Shown in pieces: positions 9,352 through 18,797 of a stretch of 64,000 bases of DNA. The stretch lies in contig NZ_CP102592.1 in the NCBI RefSeq assembly GCF_025666195.1, positions 3,658,001-3,722,000 on the forward strand, given 5' to 3'. Position 1 is the stretch's first letter, and every line of letters starts with the position of its first letter. The stretch is from Xanthomonas sp. CFBP 8443 (GTDB lineage Bacteria > Pseudomonadota > Gammaproteobacteria > Xanthomonadales > Xanthomonadaceae). A program made the position numbers and the translations under genes. The notes beneath the pieces were generated by a model that was given only the letters and a program-made list of their open reading frames with translations, made no database searches and was not told the origin of the DNA.

Positions 9352-9469
9352 GGGATGGCTCCTCGTCAGTGAACTATGGATTGAAAACGCCCAGTTAAAG
9401 CAAACCCGCGGCGATGGTCCGCCTGCAGGATCCGCCGGCGCGTAGTGCGGGCCGGGTCGGATACAGAAA

Positions 9470-9496
9470 CACCCGTACCGAAACTCGATACGGGTG
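9470..9496 (-). other. Hairpin in the histone-like gene leader
   Basis: CACCCGTA (9470-9477) pairs perfectly with TACGGGTG (9489-9496) around an 11-base loop. It falls inside the predicted 5' leader of the histone-like mRNA and could affect its stability or translation. No U run follows on the minus strand, so it is not a typical terminator. Confidence 0.35.
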
Positions 9497-9640
9497 CCGT
9501 GCCGGGGGAGACGTTGCGTTTCTCGGAGGGAAGCGACACCTGATCCACCATCATCGGGTTCCTGGCGGATGTCCAAGTTGTGCTTCGCGGTTTGATGTCG
9601 ATCCGATTCACTCGCTTTCGCAGCAACGTCTGCTGGGCGA

Positions 9641-9669
9641 AACCTAATCACGCTTTTTTTTACTGTCAA
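9641..9669 (-). promoter_or_regulatory. Sigma70-like promoter for the histone-like gene
   Basis: Read on the minus strand, TTGACA (complement of 9664-9669) and TAGGTT (complement of 9641-9646) are spaced by exactly 17 bases. The spacer is A-rich. The position is about 290 bp ahead of the histone-like start codon and nothing else lies downstream on that strand. Confidence 0.5.
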
Positions 9670-9689
9670 CAGTTCTACGCAATTTTTTT

Positions 9690-10559
9690 TCAGGCGTCGC
9701 GTGCCGCGACCATGCCGATCGCCGCGATCGGCAGCCCTCCGACCTCGACAACCGCAGCCGCCAAACCCGCAGCGAATCTTCGGCGCAAACAAAAACAGCG
9801 GTAATTCCCGTGCTTTTTTGCAACAGGCCAACGCGAGCGGCAGTTTGGCGCGCGGCCATGCCGAGCGTGGGCGGCAGCGAAGCGCGAGCGCGCGAGCCTG
9901 TCCGCAAGCTGAAAAAAACTTTTCGCGGCATGCGCCGTTCCGGCATCGCACAAGAGCAAATGCGCAAAACTGCGCAAACTTTTTCGCGCTGTTCGGCGCT
10001 TGTCGGCGCGTTGCGTGCGTCGCCACGCAGCGCATCGCGGCGGCGCGCGATGCCGCTGCGACGTCCGCTCGCCGCGCTGCGTTCCTCACCATCGCGTCAC
10101 GCGCACGCGGCCGGCGCGTCGTGTTCCATCGCGCCATCGCGTCCGCTGCCGAGCGCGCCGTCGCAGCGTCGGCACCGCTGCATGCCGCATGCGCGTCGCC
10201 GCGGCGAACACGTTCCGATCAGACGAACGCGGCATCTCTGCCGACTGCTCGGACTGCACCGGATGCGATCGTCGTCCGGAGATGCTCTGCGCGCGCCTCC
10301 CGAGTGCGATGCGCTGCGGCGCGCATCACCGCCAAAAATCCGACGCGACATCCGCTCGTCTCGCCGCGTCGTCCCGCGGCATCGCCTCGACCGGTGGCGA
10401 CGGCGGCGGACGCAGCGAAGCGCGCGTCGCGCCTGCGGTCGCCTGCGCCAAGTCGGCCTTCCACTGTGCGCCGCGTGCGTCGTTCGCGACGCGCCGATCC
10501 GCCAGCCGTCGAGAGCATCGCCCGCTCCGTGATACGCCACCGCCCCGTTCCGCCGCCCC
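9690..10559. other. Long GC-rich stretch with no supported gene
   Basis: Roughly 870 bp between the histone-like promoter and the gcvH terminator carry only low-complexity, arginine-rich translations in every frame, with no family resemblance. Short words such as CATCGCG, GCGATGC and GCGCGC recur. I see no RNA gene or clear repeat unit. Confidence 0.4.
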
Positions 10560-10591
10560 AAACGAAAACCGGCCGCACAAGGCGGCCGGTT
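10560..10591 (-). terminator. Rho-independent terminator of gcvH
   Basis: AACCGGCCGC (10567-10576) and GCGGCCGGTT (10582-10591) form a perfect stem with a 5-base loop. The AAAA to the left gives UUUU on the minus-strand transcript. It lies 26 bases beyond the gcvH stop. Confidence 0.88.
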
Positions 10592-10617
10592 CGGCTGTCG
10601 CGACGAGGGGGCTCGGC

Positions 10618-11013
10618 TCAGTGGCCGTCTTCCTCGAGCAGTTCGGCGTAGTCGTCGGGGGTCAGCAGCTCGTTCAACTGCTCCTGGTCGGCGATCTCCA
10701 GCACGAAGATCCAGCCTTCGCCGTAGGCGTCCTCGTTGATCGTCTCCGGCTTGTCGCTGAGCGCGGCGTTGACCTCGACCACCTTGCCGGTGAGCGGGCT
10801 GTACACGTCCGATGCGGCCTTGACCGACTCGACCACGGCCACGCCGTTGCCGGCGACGACGTCGTCGCCGACGTTGGGCAGCTCGACGTAGACCAGGTCG
10901 CCGAGCAGGCCCTGGGCATGGTCGGAAATGCCGATGGTGACGCGACCGTTGCCTTCGACGCGCGCCCATTCATGGGACTTGAGGAATTTGAGGTCGCCAG
11001 GGATCTCGCTCAT
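10618..11013 (-). CDS. gcvH: Glycine cleavage system H protein
   Basis: The product is 131 aa, the usual length of H protein. It carries the lipoate that shuttles the aminomethyl group between the P, T and L proteins of the glycine cleavage system in the cytoplasm. The lipoylation site is Lys65 within [18 protein letters not shown]. The start ATG gives the family N-terminus [20 protein letters not shown]; the longer upstream frame is not used. It lies 99 bp downstream of gcvT on the same strand, so the two are probably co-transcribed and end at the terminator 10560-10591. gcvP and lpd are not in this window. Confidence 0.97.
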   Translation of the reverse strand: MSEIPGDLKFLKSHEWARVEGNGRVTIGISDHAQGLLGDLVYVELPNVGDDVVAGNGVAVVESVKAASDVYSPLTGKVVEVNAALSDKPETINEDAYGEGWIFVLEIADQEQLNELLTPDDYAELLEEDGH

Positions 11014-11112
11014 GGGGCTGCTCCGGAAAAGACGATGTCGGGGATGGGTGGCTAGTGTAGCGAACCGGATGCCCCGCAACGACGTCGCGGGCGCATCGCG
11101 GCGACCGGCGGC

Positions 11113-12219
<1,107 letters not shown>

Positions 12220-12277
12220 GGCGCGGGTCCGTGAGTAAAGTCGCCCATTATCGCCGGCCGTGCGGGGGATAAGGAAT

Positions 12278-12345
12278 GGGACTCGGGACTCGGGACTCGG
12301 GACTCGGGACTCGGGACTCGGGACTCGGGACTCGGGACTCGGGAC
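12278..12345. repeat. Heptanucleotide tandem repeat GGGACTC, about 9.7 copies
   Basis: The unit GGGACTC is repeated without interruption over 68 bases. It is a candidate variable-number locus just upstream of gcvT. The same unit appears inverted at 12552-12579. Confidence 0.97.
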
Positions 12346-12452
12346 GGCAGGATGCTGTCCGAGGGTAAATCGCTGTCAAGCGATTTGATGCAAAAAGGCC
12401 GCTTTCTCTTAGAAAAAAGCGCCCCCTTTTTTGCAACTCTGGCGCAGCCGCT

Positions 12453-12524
12453 TTTCTGTAGGAGGGGCTTCAGCCCCGACGCCTTACCGGTAACGCGTCG
12501 GGGCTGAAGCCCCTCCTACAGAAA
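12453..12524. repeat. Long intergenic palindrome (GTAGGAGGGGCTTCAGCC family)
   Basis: The arm starting CTGTAGGAGGGGCTTCAGCC at 12456 is matched by its exact reverse complement ending at 12521, with ACGCCTTACCGGTAACGCGT at the centre. Three flanking T/A pairs extend it. It is a variant of the palindromes at 38.4, 40.0 and 42.5 kb, with GGGG in place of GCGG. Confidence 0.95.
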
Positions 12525-12551
12525 CGCGCAAATGCGGCGAACTTGCGAAAA

Positions 12552-12579
12552 TCCCGAGTCCCGAGTCCCGAGTCCCGAG
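12552..12579. repeat. Heptanucleotide tandem repeat TCCCGAG, four copies
   Basis: Four perfect copies of TCCCGAG, the reverse complement of the unit at 12278-12345, end just short of the nfeD-like stop codon. With the larger array it flanks the palindrome at 12453-12524. Confidence 0.95.
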
Positions 12580-12581
12580 CC

Positions 12582-13013
12582 TCACTCCGCCTGCACCAAC
12601 AACGTCATCCCATCCACCCCGACGATGCGTACCGCGCTGCCGGCCGGCAGGTCGGGGCCGCCGACCACCCAGAACGCGTCGTCGACCTTGGCGCGGCCGC
12701 GGCCGGCCTGGATCGGCTGATCCAGGGTCACCACGCGGCCGATCAGTTGCTCGGCGCGGCGGTTGAGCAACGGCCGGTCGCTGGCCCGGTCGCGGCCGCG
12801 GAACCAGGTGCGGTACACCTGGATCGAGACGAAGCTGAGCACCACGAACGCGCCGATCTGCAGCAGCAGCGAGACATCCGGCAGGACCAGCACGGCGACG
12901 AACACCGCCGCGGCGGCGAAGCCCATCCACAGCATGAACGCGCCCGGCGCCAGCGCCTCGGCCGCGAACAGCAGCAAGGTCAGCGCGCCCCACGCCACCA
13001 CCTCCGCGCGCAT
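12582..13013 (-). CDS. NfeD family membrane protein
   Basis: The product is 143 aa. Two to three hydrophobic segments fill residues 5-65 (GALTLLLFAAEALAPGAFML, then LLLQIGAFVVLSFVSIQVYR). They are followed by a C-terminal OB-fold-like domain (LIGRVVTLDQPIQAGRGRAK). This is the short NfeD type that pairs with SPFH proteins in bacterial membranes. Its gene begins 3 bp after the SPFH stop codon, a standard operon arrangement that supports the call. The partners are thought to organise membrane microdomains and protein quality control; no more specific role is visible. Confidence 0.9.
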   Translation of the reverse strand: MRAEVVAWGALTLLLFAAEALAPGAFMLWMGFAAAAVFVAVLVLPDVSLLLQIGAFVVLSFVSIQVYRTWFRGRDRASDRPLLNRRAEQLIGRVVTLDQPIQAGRGRAKVDDAFWVVGGPDLPAGSAVRIVGVDGMTLLVQAE

Positions 13014-13016
13014 GGC

Positions 13017-13985
13017 TCAGACTCCGCTGCGCGGCGGCATGCCGCGCGGCACCGCCGGCGGCGCGGACTGCTGCTTGCTCAGCGCCTCGCGCGCCAGTTC
13101 GCCGATGCCGGCGATCGAGCCGATGATGCCGCTGGACTCCATCGGCATCAGCACGAACTTCTGGTTCGGCGCGGTGGCCAGTTCCTTGAACGCCTCCACG
13201 TACTTCTGCGCGATGAAGTAGTTGATCGCCTGCACGTCGCCCTCGGCGATCGCCTTGGACACCATCGTGGTGGCGCGCGCTTCGGCCTCGGCCAGGCGCT
13301 CGCGCGCCTCGGCGTCGCGGAACGCGGCCTCCTTGCGGCCTTCGGCCTCCAGCACCGCCGCCTGCTTCTCGCCCTCGGCGCGCAGGATCTCCGACTGCCG
13401 CGAACCCTCCGCTTCGAGGATCTGCGCGCGCTTCTCGCGCTCGGCCTTCATCTGCCGCGCCATCGAATCGATCAGGTCGCGCGGCGGCTGGATGTCGCGG
13501 ATCTCGATGCGGGTGACCTTGATCCCCCACGGGTTGGTCGCATGGTCGACCACGCTGAGCAGCTGCGCGTTGATGGTCTCGCGCTGGCTCAGCGATTCGT
13601 CCAGGTCCATCGAGCCGATCACGGTGCGGATGTTGGTCTGCACCAGCGCGATGGTCGCGATCTCCAGGTTCGACACTTCATAGGCGGCCTTGGCCGCGTC
13701 CAGCACCTGGAAGAACACCACCCCGTCCACGCGCACCACCGCGTTGTCCTTGGTGATCACGTCCTGGCTGGGCACGTCCAGCACCTGCTCCATCATGTTG
13801 ACCTTGCGGCCCACGCCGTAGACCACCGGGATCAGGAAGTGCAGGCCCGGCGACAAGGTATGGGTGTAGCGGCCGAAGCGCTCCACCGTCCACTGGAAAC
13901 CCTGCGGCACCATGCGCACGGTCTTGAACAGCACGATCACGCCCGCGACCAGGATCACCAGCGCGAGGAAATAGGTGGACGGCAT
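13017..13985 (-). CDS. SPFH/stomatin family protein (QmcA-like)
   Basis: The product is 322 aa. A single N-terminal membrane anchor (YFLALVILVAGVIVLFKTVR) is followed by the SPFH band-7 domain (VPQGFQWTVERFGRYTHTL to about residue 185). A charged coiled coil rich in Glu, Ala and Arg spans about residues 185-255, and a glycine/proline tail ends the chain. The motif NPWGIKVTRIEIRDIQPP is typical of stomatin/paraslipin proteins. The gene precedes the NfeD partner by 3 bp. It probably oligomerises at the inner membrane. Confidence 0.92.
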   Translation of the reverse strand: MPSTYFLALVILVAGVIVLFKTVRMVPQGFQWTVERFGRYTHTLSPGLHFLIPVVYGVGRKVNMMEQVLDVPSQDVITKDNAVVRVDGVVFFQVLDAAKAAYEVSNLEIATIALVQTNIRTVIGSMDLDESLSQRETINAQLLSVVDHATNPWGIKVTRIEIRDIQPPRDLIDSMARQMKAEREKRAQILEAEGSRQSEILRAEGEKQAAVLEAEGRKEAAFRDAEARERLAEAEARATTMVSKAIAEGDVQAINYFIAQKYVEAFKELATAPNQKFVLMPMESSGIIGSIAGIGELAREALSKQQSAPPAVPRGMPPRSGV

Positions 13986-14050
13986 CGATTTGCTCCATGT
14001 AACCGAAAGGGTCTATCCGGCGAGTATAGCGAGCGCCCAGGACGCACCGG

Positions 14051-14353
14051 CTACCAGCGGATGCGCCCGAGCAGCATGTCCTTGAACATGACCCAGTCGC
14101 CGGCGAACGAGTACAGCGGGTGGCGGAAGGTGGCCGGGCGGTTCTTCTCGAAGAAGAAATGCCCGATCCAGGCGCAGCCGTAGCCGCACAGCGGCGCGGC
14201 CCACAGCCAACGCGGCCGCCCGGTGCAGATCGCCAAGAGCACCGCCAGCAGGACCGCGGCGCTGCCGACGAAATGCAGGCGGCGCGACAGCGGATGCCGG
14301 TGCTCGCTCAAATAGAACGGATAGAACTCGCGGAAGCTGGCGAAACGCCGCAT
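14051..14353 (-). CDS. DUF962 (Mpo1-like) membrane protein
   Basis: The product is 100 aa. The ATG at 14351-14353 has GGGAGGG upstream and gives the family start MRRFASFREFYPFYLSEHRH. The PLSRRLHFVGSAAVLLA and WIGHFFFEKNRPATFRHPLYS blocks are typical of DUF962. The yeast relative Mpo1 is an iron-dependent dioxygenase acting on 2-hydroxy fatty acids, and the conserved histidines are compatible with metal binding. Function in this organism is inferred only from the family. Confidence 0.85.
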   Translation of the reverse strand: MRRFASFREFYPFYLSEHRHPLSRRLHFVGSAAVLLAVLLAICTGRPRWLWAAPLCGYGCAWIGHFFFEKNRPATFRHPLYSFAGDWVMFKDMLLGRIRW

Positions 14354-14460
14354 GCGGTGGCCCTCCCGAGGCAACGCAGGCAGCCAGCATACGCCGCGCT
14401 GGCGCCTACATTAAAGAAGAGAGTATCGGCGCCCGGCGTAGCCGGCCACCGCCGGCAGCG

Positions 14461-14469
14461 CCCCCCCCC
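14461..14469. repeat. Homopolymer tract of nine C
   Basis: Nine consecutive C residues lie in the non-coding gap between the DUF962 and YnfA-like genes. Such tracts slip during replication, but this one is in no reading frame I can support. Confidence 0.85.
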
Positions 14470-14598
14470 AGTGCGGTCACGCACGCAGCAGCGTCGAGCG
14501 CGCCTGCGAATACGGAGCGCCGCCTCGCCACAGCCCACCGCCATCGCGCCGAAGATCGCGGCGCACGGCAGGCGCCGATCCCGCGCGCCGCACGTGCG

Positions 14599-14922
14599 TC
14601 AGCCCTGCCGCGGCGCGAACATGATCACCGCCATGCCGAGCAGGCACAGGCCGGCGCCGAGCAGGTCCCAGCGCGTGGGCCGGATCGATTCCACCGCCCA
14701 CAGCCACAGCAGCGCCACCGCGATGTAGACGCCGCCGTAGGCGGCATAGACGCGGCCGCTGGCTTGCGGATGCACGCTCAGCAGCCAGACGAATGCGGCC
14801 AGGCTGGCGGCCGCCGGCAGCAACAGCCACGCGCTGCGCTGCTCGCGCAGCCACAGGTACGGCAGATAGCAGCCGACGATCTCGGCCAGCGCGGTCAGCA
14901 CGAACAGCAGCAGCGTCTTCAC
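14599..14922 (-). CDS. ynfA: YnfA family inner-membrane protein
   Basis: The product is 107 aa, the standard YnfA length. The GTG start at 14920-14922 overlaps the mazG stop codon (GTGA), so translation is probably coupled. Four transmembrane segments are visible, with family landmarks [17 protein letters not shown] in the first and [20 protein letters not shown] in the third. The family is distantly related to small multidrug exporters, but its function is not established. The upstream frame extension has no coding character. Confidence 0.88.
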   Translation of the reverse strand: MKTLLLFVLTALAEIVGCYLPYLWLREQRSAWLLLPAAASLAAFVWLLSVHPQASGRVYAAYGGVYIAVALLWLWAVESIRPTRWDLLGAGLCLLGMAVIMFAPRQG

Positions 14923-15740
14923 TGCGCCGCGTCGCGTTCCTGGCGCTTGGCGCGTTGCCAGTACGCTTCCTGCTGCTCCAGCGACAGCCCGTCCAGCGCG
15001 CCGCCGTCGTGCTGCGCCAGCCGTTCCATCGCGCGGAAGCGGCGTTCGAACTTCTGGTTGGCATGGCGCAGCGCAGCACCGACATCGACCTGCGCGTGGC
15101 GCGCCAGATTGGCGCAGACGAACAGCAGGTCGCCGATCTCGTCCTGCAGCCGCGCCTGGTTGTCCTGCACCGCGCCGCGCGCGAACTCCACGCGTACCTC
15201 TTCCAGTTCTTCCTGCAGCTTGTCCAGCACCGGGTCGGGGCCAGGCCAGTCGAAGCCGACCCGCGCCGCGCGCGCCTGCAGCTTCACCGCACGCTGCCAT
15301 TCCGGCAGGCCGCGCGCGATCCCGGCCAGCGCCGAACCGTCGGTCTTGCCGGCCGCGGCGCGCTCGTCGCGCTTGATCTGTTCCCAGTTCAGCGTCTGCT
15401 GCTCGGCGTCGGCGACCTGGCTGTCGCCAAACACGTGCGGATGCCGGCGCACCATCTTGTCGCAGATCGCCGCGACCACGTCGTCGAAGCCGAAGGCGCC
15501 CTGCTCGCGCGCCATCTGCGCATGGAACACCACCTGCAGCAGCAGGTCGCCGAGTTCGTCCTTCAGTTCGCCCAGGTCGTTGCGGTCAATCGCGTCGGCC
15601 ACCTCGTACGCTTCTTCGATCGTGTACGCGGCGATGCTGGCAAAATCCTGCTCCAGGTCCCAGGGGCAGCCGTGCTCGCGGTCGCGCAGGCGCGCCATGA
15701 TCTCGAGCAGGGCGGGAAGGTCGTAGCGGGCTGCGGTCAC
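14919..15740 (-). CDS. mazG: Nucleoside triphosphate pyrophosphohydrolase MazG
   Basis: The product is 273 aa, matching the two-domain MazG enzymes. It hydrolyses canonical and damaged NTPs to NMP and pyrophosphate. The start is set at the GTG giving [20 protein letters not shown]. The first MazG domain has [14 protein letters not shown] and [14 protein letters not shown], carrying the EExxE...ExxD metal-binding pattern. The second has [10 protein letters not shown] and [16 protein letters not shown]. The stop overlaps ynfA. The family N-terminal [13 protein letters not shown] motif is intact. Confidence 0.95.
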   Translation of the reverse strand: MTAARYDLPALLEIMARLRDREHGCPWDLEQDFASIAAYTIEEAYEVADAIDRNDLGELKDELGDLLLQVVFHAQMAREQGAFGFDDVVAAICDKMVRRHPHVFGDSQVADAEQQTLNWEQIKRDERAAAGKTDGSALAGIARGLPEWQRAVKLQARAARVGFDWPGPDPVLDKLQEELEEVRVEFARGAVQDNQARLQDEIGDLLFVCANLARHAQVDVGAALRHANQKFERRFRAMERLAQHDGGALDGLSLEQQEAYWQRAKRQERDAAQ

Positions 15741-15979
15741 AGGGTCGTTCCAATGCGACGGCCACGGCGCCGCCAGGCGGTTAGTTTGGCAGAGCGGCCG
15801 GCGCGGCGGGCGCCACGCGGCACGGCACCTGGCGGCGCGCGGCGTTCGCCGCACGCGAGGCCCGGCGCCGTTGTCCGCGCATCTTCGTCATGGCGTTTGC
15901 CGGCCGCTGGCGCGCGTCGCCGCGCGCCAGCCGCAGCGGCGACGTCCGTACCGCGACCGCCTGCGGCGGCAGCGCCCGC

Positions 15980-16780
15980 TCAGCCCAGCCAGTTGCGCCA
16001 CGGCAGCGCCGGATCGCCCAGCGCCATGAAGTCGCCGTTGAGCAGCGATTCGCGGCGGTTGTAGCGGAACGGCTTGCCGGTGGCGGCGGCGAGCAGCGCG
16101 CCGCCGGCGGACTGCAGCACGCACTGGCCGGCCGCGGTGTCCCATTCGGAGGTCGGGCCGAAGCGCGGGTACACGTCCAGCTCGCCGTCGGCGATGCGGC
16201 AGAACTTCAGCGACGAGCCCTGCGCGACCGTCTCGATCTCGCCCATGCGCAGCAGCAACGCATCGGTGCGCGGATCGCGGTGCGAGCGGCTGGCGGCCAC
16301 CCGCAGCGGCGCGCTGGCCGGGCGCCGCGTGGCCAGGGCGGTGTCGCGGAAGCCTTCGCGGCGGTACGCCTGCTCGCCGCGCACCGCGTGCCAGACGCGG
16401 CCGTCGACCGGCGCCTGGACCACGCCGAACACCGGTGCGCCCTGGTGGATCAGCGCGATGTTGACGCTGAACTCGCCGTTGCGCTTGACGAATTCGCGGG
16501 TGCCGTCGAGCGGGTCCACCAGCCAGTAGCTGGTCCAGTGCTCGCGCACCTCCCACGGAATGTGCGCCGACTCCTCGGACAGCACCGGCAGGTCCGGGGT
16601 CAGCCGCTCCAGGCCTTCGACGATGATCCGGTGCGCGGCCAGGTCGGCCTGGGTCAGCGGGCTGGCGTCGGCCTTGTGCTCGACCTCGAAGCCGGTGGCG
16701 TAGACGGCCATGATCGCCGCGGCGGCGTCGATGGCGATGGCGATGACGGTTTCGCGCAGGTCTGCGGTGATGCGGATCAT
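15980..16780 (-). CDS. cysQ: 3'(2'),5'-bisphosphate nucleotidase CysQ
   Basis: The product is 266 aa. It belongs to the inositol monophosphatase superfamily and removes the 3'-phosphate from PAP/PAPS, a by-product of sulfate assimilation. The metal-binding motif is WLVDPLDGTREFVKRNGEF near residue 90, and SEWDTAAGQCVL near residue 215 is the second family motif. LSEESAHIPW carries the upstream metal-ligand glutamates. The ATG overlaps the nudE stop as ATGA, showing an operon. A longer GTG start six codons upstream is possible but would overlap more. Confidence 0.94.
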   Translation of the reverse strand: MIRITADLRETVIAIAIDAAAAIMAVYATGFEVEHKADASPLTQADLAAHRIIVEGLERLTPDLPVLSEESAHIPWEVREHWTSYWLVDPLDGTREFVKRNGEFSVNIALIHQGAPVFGVVQAPVDGRVWHAVRGEQAYRREGFRDTALATRRPASAPLRVAASRSHRDPRTDALLLRMGEIETVAQGSSLKFCRIADGELDVYPRFGPTSEWDTAAGQCVLQSAGGALLAAATGKPFRYNRRESLLNGDFMALGDPALPWRNWLG

Positions 16781-17331
16781 CCGGCGCGACCCAACCACTC
16801 GCGGGCGATGAACAGCGCCGCCAGCGAACGCCCTTCGGAAAAATCCTCACGCAACATCAGTTGATCCAGCTCAGCCAGTTTCCAAGGCACCACTTCAAGT
16901 TCCTCCGGCTCGTCGCCGGCCAGTTTTTCGGGATAGAGGTCTTGCGCCAGCACCAGCCACGATTGGTGGCTCATGTAGGTCGGCGCCAGGGTCATCGCGC
17001 GCAGCACCTGCAGCTGCCGGGCGCCGTAGCCGGCCTCTTCCTTGAGTTCGCGGTCGGCCGCCTGCAGCGGCGTCTCGCCTGCATCGATACGGCCTTTGAC
17101 CAGGCCCAGCTCGTAGCGGTGCACGCCGGCGGCGTACTCGCGCACCAGCAGCACGGTCTGCGCGTCCAGCATCGGCACCACCACCACCGCGCCGTGGCCG
17201 GGGGATTTGAGCCGGTGGAACACGCGCCGTTCGCCGTTGCTGAACTCCAGGTCCAGTTCCTCGACCTTGCGCTCGGCGGCGGACTCGCTGCGCTCGCGCA
17301 GCGCATGGATGATCGGCAACGGACGGCTCAC
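16777..17331 (-). CDS. nudE: ADP compounds hydrolase NudE (NUDIX)
   Basis: The product is 184 aa from a GTG start giving VSRPLPIIHALRERSESAAE. The NUDIX box is intact as GRIDAGETPLQAADRELKEE followed by AGYG, near residues 95-117. The enzyme hydrolyses ADP-ribose, NADH and related dinucleotides. The C-terminal half (TYMSHQSWLVLAQDLYPEKL, EDFSEGRSLAALFIAREWL) matches NudE rather than other NUDIX classes. It is the first gene of the nudE-cysQ pair and diverges from bioA, with only 74 bp between the starts for both promoters. Confidence 0.94.
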   Translation of the reverse strand: MSRPLPIIHALRERSESAAERKVEELDLEFSNGERRVFHRLKSPGHGAVVVVPMLDAQTVLLVREYAAGVHRYELGLVKGRIDAGETPLQAADRELKEEAGYGARQLQVLRAMTLAPTYMSHQSWLVLAQDLYPEKLAGDEPEELEVVPWKLAELDQLMLREDFSEGRSLAALFIAREWLGRAG

Positions 17332-17405
17332 GCTGCCGCCCCGCGGCGCGGCGCGGCATCGGCCGATAGAATGCACGGAGCGAAGAACCTGTTCATGAGC
17401 GCGAA

Positions 17406-18797
17406 ATGCTAACAGACCTGACCGCATCACAGACTGCCGCAACCTGGCGGCAACGCGACCTGGCGGTGCTGTGGCATCCCTGCACGCAGATGCGCGAGCA
17501 CCCGGACACCCTGCCGCTGCTGCCGATCGCGCGCGGCGAAGGCGCCTGGCTGATCGATCACGAGGGCAACCGCTACCTGGACGCGGTGAGCAGCTGGTGG
17601 ACCAATCTGTTCGGCCACAGCGAGCCGCGCATCGCCGCGGCCATCGCCGCGCAGGCCACGCAGCTGGAACAGGTGATGCTGGCCGGCTTCAGTCACGCCC
17701 CGGCGGTGGAACTGGCCGAGCAGCTGCTGGCGCTGGCGCCGCGCCAGGACGGGCGCGCGCCGCTGGCCAAGGTGTTCTATGCCGACAACGGCTCGGCCGG
17801 GGTCGAAGTGGCGCTGAAGATGGCCTTCCACTATTTCCACAACCGCGGCGAGACCCGGCGCACCCGCTTCGTCGCGCTGGAGAACGGCTACCACGGCGAG
17901 ACCATCGGCGCGCTGGCGGTCGGCGACATCCCGCTGTACCGGCGGGTGTATGCGCCGCTGCTGGCCGAGGCGCTGTTCGCGCCCTCGCCCGACGCCTACC
18001 TGGCCGCGCCCGGGCAGACCGTGCGCGAGCGCGCCGACGCCGCCGCCGATGCGCTGGCCGACCTGTTCGACCGCCATCCGGGCGAGATCTGCGCGGTGAT
18101 CCTGGAGCCGCGCCTGCAGTGCGCCGGCGGCATGCGCATGCACGACCCCGCCTATCTGCGCCGCGCGCGCGAACTGTGCGACGCCAACGGCGCGTTCCTG
18201 ATCGCCGACGAGATCGCCACCGGCTTCGGCCGCACCGGCACCCTGTTCGCCTGCGAGCAGGCCGGGGTGATGCCGGACCTGCTGTGCCTGTCCAAGGGGC
18301 TGACCGGCGGCTTCCTGCCGCTGTCGGCGGTGCTGGCCACGCAACACTTATATGACGCCTTCCTCGACGACAGCCGCGAGCGCGCCTTCCTGCATTCGCA
18401 CAGCTACACCGGCAATCCGCTGGCCTGCGCCGCCGCGCTGGCGTGCCTGCGGATCTTCCAGCAGGACGACGTGATCGTGCGCAACCGCGGCACCGCCGAG
18501 ACCATGCGCGCGCTGTCGGCGCCGTTCAACGACCATCCGCACGTGGCCGACGTGCGCCAGGCCGGGATGGTGGTCGCGTTCGAACTGAGCCGCGACGGCG
18601 ACAAGCGCACGCCGTTCGCGGCCGGTGCGCGGGTAGGCCTGTGCGCGTACCGCGCCGCCCTGCAGCGCGGCGTGGTGCTGCGCCCGCTCGGCGACGTGCT
18701 GTACTGGATGCCGCCGTACTGCGTGGACAACGAGCAGTTGGCGCTGCTGGCCGAGACCACCCTGGCCGCGATCGACGAGGCCGTCGCATGCGCCTGA
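17406..18797 (+). CDS. bioA: Adenosylmethionine-8-amino-7-oxononanoate aminotransferase
   Basis: The product is 463 aa. BioA transfers the amino group of S-adenosylmethionine to 7-keto-8-aminopelargonate in biotin synthesis, with PLP. The opening LWHPCTQMREHPDTLPLLPI and AVSSWWTNLFGH are BioA-specific. The PLP lysine is Lys297 in LLCLSKGLTGGFLPLSAVL, and the cofactor aspartate lies in FLIADEIATGFGRTG. The stop overlaps the next gene by 10 bp. Other bio genes are not in this window. Confidence 0.97.
   Translation: MLTDLTASQTAATWRQRDLAVLWHPCTQMREHPDTLPLLPIARGEGAWLIDHEGNRYLDAVSSWWTNLFGHSEPRIAAAIAAQATQLEQVMLAGFSHAPAVELAEQLLALAPRQDGRAPLAKVFYADNGSAGVEVALKMAFHYFHNRGETRRTRFVALENGYHGETIGALAVGDIPLYRRVYAPLLAEALFAPSPDAYLAAPGQTVRERADAAADALADLFDRHPGEICAVILEPRLQCAGGMRMHDPAYLRRARELCDANGAFLIADEIATGFGRTGTLFACEQAGVMPDLLCLSKGLTGGFLPLSAVLATQHLYDAFLDDSRERAFLHSHSYTGNPLACAAALACLRIFQQDDVIVRNRGTAETMRALSAPFNDHPHVADVRQAGMVVAFELSRDGDKRTPFAAGARVGLCAYRAALQRGVVLRPLGDVLYWMPPYCVDNEQLALLAETTLAAIDEAVACA

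Noticed and set aside
8893..10137. Extended 414-codon version of the histone-like gene
   Set aside because: Only the last 152 codons have the Lys/Ala repeat; the upstream codons cross a probable promoter and have no family match.
12220..12290. Glycine riboswitch upstream of gcvT
   Set aside because: The interval is short, lacks the conserved glycine aptamer features and quickly runs into the heptamer array.
12278..12345. CRISPR or origin iterons
   Set aside because: A 7-bp unit without spacers is a simple tandem repeat; no dnaA boxes or replication gene are nearby.
12543..14183. 546-codon plus-strand frame opposite the nfeD-like and SPFH genes
   Set aside because: It is a histidine/arginine-rich shadow of two well-supported minus-strand genes.
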